A DNA stretch of 5,722 nt from DAOUMU01 sp034409055 (GTDB taxonomy: Bacteria > Chloroflexota > Anaerolineae > 4572-78 > J111). Shown piece by piece: positions 4,377 to 5,722 of the stretch. The notes beneath the pieces are model-generated. The model worked only from the letters and a program-made list of their open reading frames with translations. It was not told the origin of the DNA and made no database searches. Numbering within the stretch: position 1 is the first letter of the stretch; each line of letters opens with the position of its first letter. The stretch spans positions 1-5,722 of the forward strand of contig DAOUMU010000018.1 in NCBI GenBank assembly GCA_034409055.1, given 5' to 3'. A program made the position numbers and the translations under genes.

Positions 4377-5722
4377 ATGACTGACCAAAACGCTAGCCAA
4401 ACCAAGACCTTATCAAGCCTTGTCCGGCTGGCCCTGGTGATAACCATACTGGCCGCTATGGTGGCCTTAATGGGCGCCGGGCCGGCCTGGGCCGGACTCA
4501 GCCCGCTGACCCAAGCCAACCCTTTGACGCCCGCGCCCGGCGCGAGCCTCCCGCTGAACGCGCCGGCCATGCTGCAATTCACGGCGGGCGGGCATATCCT
4601 CGGCTTTCAAGCCGATAGAGTATACCTGGCCGGTCTAGACCACACCCTGAGCGTGGCGTTTGTCGGGGCCAGGCGGGTGATGCCCCAGCCCGGCCCGGCC
4701 CCGGCCGCATCCGGCTTCAAGGCCGGCCCGCTGCACGCCGCTAGCCCCGGCCGGTTGAGCCGGGTGACCTACTCCAACCTGTGGCCGGGCATCAGCCTCA
4801 CCTACGAAGCGCAAGCGGGTAGCATTGCCAAAAGCACCTACCTGGTGGCCCCCGGGGCCGATCCGGCCCAGATCCAACTACGCTATAACGCGCCGGTCAC
4901 GGTCCAGCCCGACGGTTCGTTGAGCTTTGCCTTTGCCAGCGGCCGCCTGACCGAAGCCACGCCCGTGGCCTGGCAGGAGATCGCCGGCCGGCGCGTGCCG
5001 GTCTCCATAACCTTCAGCTCGCGCGGCCGGTCAGAGATCGGCTTTGCCGTGGGTCCCTACAATCCGCACTACCCCCTGATCATTGACCCCATCTACCGGT
5101 GGCACACCTTCTATGGCAGTAACCACTGGGACGAAGGCCGGGGTATCGCCGTGGATGGGAGCGGCAATCTCTATGTCACGGGCCAGAGCCCGGCGACCTG
5201 GAACGGGCCAGGCGACACCCCCCCGCTGAATGCCCATAGCGGGGGCGACGACATCGTGGTGGTGAAGCTGAACAGCAGCGGGGCCTACCAGTGGCACACC
5301 TTCTATGGCAGCAGCAACCTGGACGAAGGCTGGGGTATCGCCGTGGATGGGAGTGGCAATCTCTATGTCACGGGCAGGAGCTGTGCGACCTGGAACGGGC
5401 CAGGCGACACCCCCCCGCTGAATGCCCATAGCGGGGGCGACGACATCGTGATGCTCAAGCTGAACAGCAGCGGGGCCTACCAGTGGCACACCTTCTATGG
5501 CAGCAGCGAAGTTGACGGAGGCTCTGGTATCGCCGTGGATGGGAGCGGCAATGTCTATGTCACGGGCTATAGCTATGCGACCTGGAACGGGCCAGGCGAC
5601 ACCGCCCCGCTGCATGCCTTTAGCGGGGGCGACATCGTGGTGGTTAAGCTAAACAGCAGTGGGGCCTACCAGTGGCACACCTTCTATGGCAGCAGCGATT
5701 TGGAAAAAGGCGATGGTATCGC
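4377..5722 (+). CDS. secreted SBBP beta-propeller repeat protein, 3' end missing
   Basis: The reading frame stays open to the window edge: 448 codons are seen and the C-terminus lies outside. Residues 1-39 form a Sec-type signal peptide: a polar start with K10 and R17, a hydrophobic stretch from L18 to about M32, and an AWA-G cleavage site after A39. Residues about 62-238 match my recollection of the DUF7948 domain that precedes SBBP repeats (FTAGGHILGF, SRVTYSNLWPGISLTYEA, PVAWQEIAGRRVPV, ending YPLIIDP). From residue 242, tandem SBBP units carry the core GIAVDGSGNLYVTG and the joint LNSSGAYQWHTFYGS, which are expected to build beta-propeller blades outside the cell. The start is fixed by AAGGAG seven bases upstream and an in-frame TAA at 4371-4373. 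Family members often carry C-terminal sorting or adhesive modules; whether this one does cannot be seen. Function is unknown; binding or cell-surface adhesion is a guess. G+C is visibly higher than in the regulator gene. Confidence 0.9.
   Translation, partial: MTDQNASQTKTLSSLVRLALVITILAAMVALMGAGPAWAGLSPLTQANPLTPAPGASLPLNAPAMLQFTAGGHILGFQADRVYLAGLDHTLSVAFVGARRVMPQPGPAPAASGFKAGPLHAASPGRLSRVTYSNLWPGISLTYEAQAGSIAKSTYLVAPGADPAQIQLRYNAPVTVQPDGSLSFAFASGRLTEATPVAWQEIAGRRVPVSITFSSRGRSEIGFAVGPYNPHYPLIIDPIYRWHTFYGSNHWDEGRGIAVDGSGNLYVTGQSPATWNGPGDTPPLNAHSGGDDIVVVKLNSSGAYQWHTFYGSSNLDEGWGIAVDGSGNLYVTGRSCATWNGPGDTPPLNAHSGGDDIVMLKLNSSGAYQWHTFYGSSEVDGGSGIAVDGSGNVYVTGYSYATWNGPGDTAPLHAFSGGDIVVVKLNSSGAYQWHTFYGSSDLEKGDGI
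5100..5722 (+). repeat. tandem 192-bp coding repeats (SBBP units)
   Basis: Units start at 5100, 5292, 5484 and 5673, each beginning with the codons for WHTFYGS. The first two are 192 bases (64 codons), the third is 189 because one GAC codon of a GACGAC pair is missing near 5630, and the fourth is cut by the window end. Units 1 and 2 differ at only about 15 of 192 bases by my count, so the copies arose recently or are kept alike by gene conversion. The array is coding and not a CRISPR: it has no spacers and the repeats are contiguous. Confidence 0.9.

Noticed and set aside
4370..4582. 70-codon open frame on the minus strand
   Set aside because: Antisense to the signal peptide region of the secreted protein and overlapping its ribosome binding site.
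4635..4877. 80-codon open frame on the minus strand
   Set aside because: Antisense to the DUF7948-like region of a G+C-rich gene, where stop codons are rare by composition. Gly/Arg-rich translation without features.
5031..5615. 194-codon open frame on the minus strand with internal repeats
   Set aside because: It is the antisense shadow of the SBBP array: its repeats have the same 64-codon period, it has no start signal of its own, and its translation matches no family. The plus frame has a signal peptide and known motifs.
5100..5722. Tandem repeats as a CRISPR or satellite array
   Set aside because: The units are contiguous, in frame, 189-192 bases long and encode SBBP motifs, with no spacers.

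Overview
The window looks like a piece of a filamentous Chloroflexota chromosome (Anaerolineae/Caldilineae type). This is inferred from three things: a very long BTAD-type regulator with an AAA ATPase and TPR tail, a secreted SBBP-repeat protein with a DUF7948-like N-terminus, and a small protein of a type I associate with that phylum. No rRNA, tRNA, transposase, integrase or CRISPR array is visible, so the taxonomic call rests on gene type and my memory of these families.

Layout. Positions 1-234 are a pyrimidine-rich non-coding flank at the 3' side of the first gene; the flank carries a G-quadruplex motif on the minus strand and a weak inverted repeat. Positions 235-3798 (minus strand) encode a complete 1187-residue regulator: winged helix, BTAD, proline-rich linker, P-loop ATPase, then a helical TPR-like tail. 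Positions 3799-3994 are a divergent intergenic region with a perfect CRP-type palindrome (TGTGA-N6-TCACA at 3886-3901) and a second, shorter GTGA/TCAC element. Positions 3995-4246 (plus) encode an 83-residue small protein of unknown function. Positions 4247-4376 are a leader region that opens with a 12-base match to the ideal Shine-Dalgarno sequence but has no credible gene behind it. From 4377 to the right edge (plus) runs a secreted protein, cut by the window end. It has a signal peptide, a DUF7948-like domain, then tandem beta-propeller (SBBP) repeats of 64, 64 and 63 codons and the start of a fourth.

How the parts may fit. The regulator is divergent from the small protein and the secreted protein, and the shared control region holds the CRP-type site. 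The simplest reading is that the large regulator and a CRP/FNR-family protein control the rightward genes, and that the final product is an exported repeat protein. This functional link is inference from position only.

The most notable points are the CRP-like site, the orphan perfect Shine-Dalgarno sequence preceded by a hairpin, a Cys/His cluster inside the BTAD domain, the G-quadruplex-forming linker codons, and SBBP units that are nearly identical in DNA except for a few short, mostly amino-acid-changing patches.
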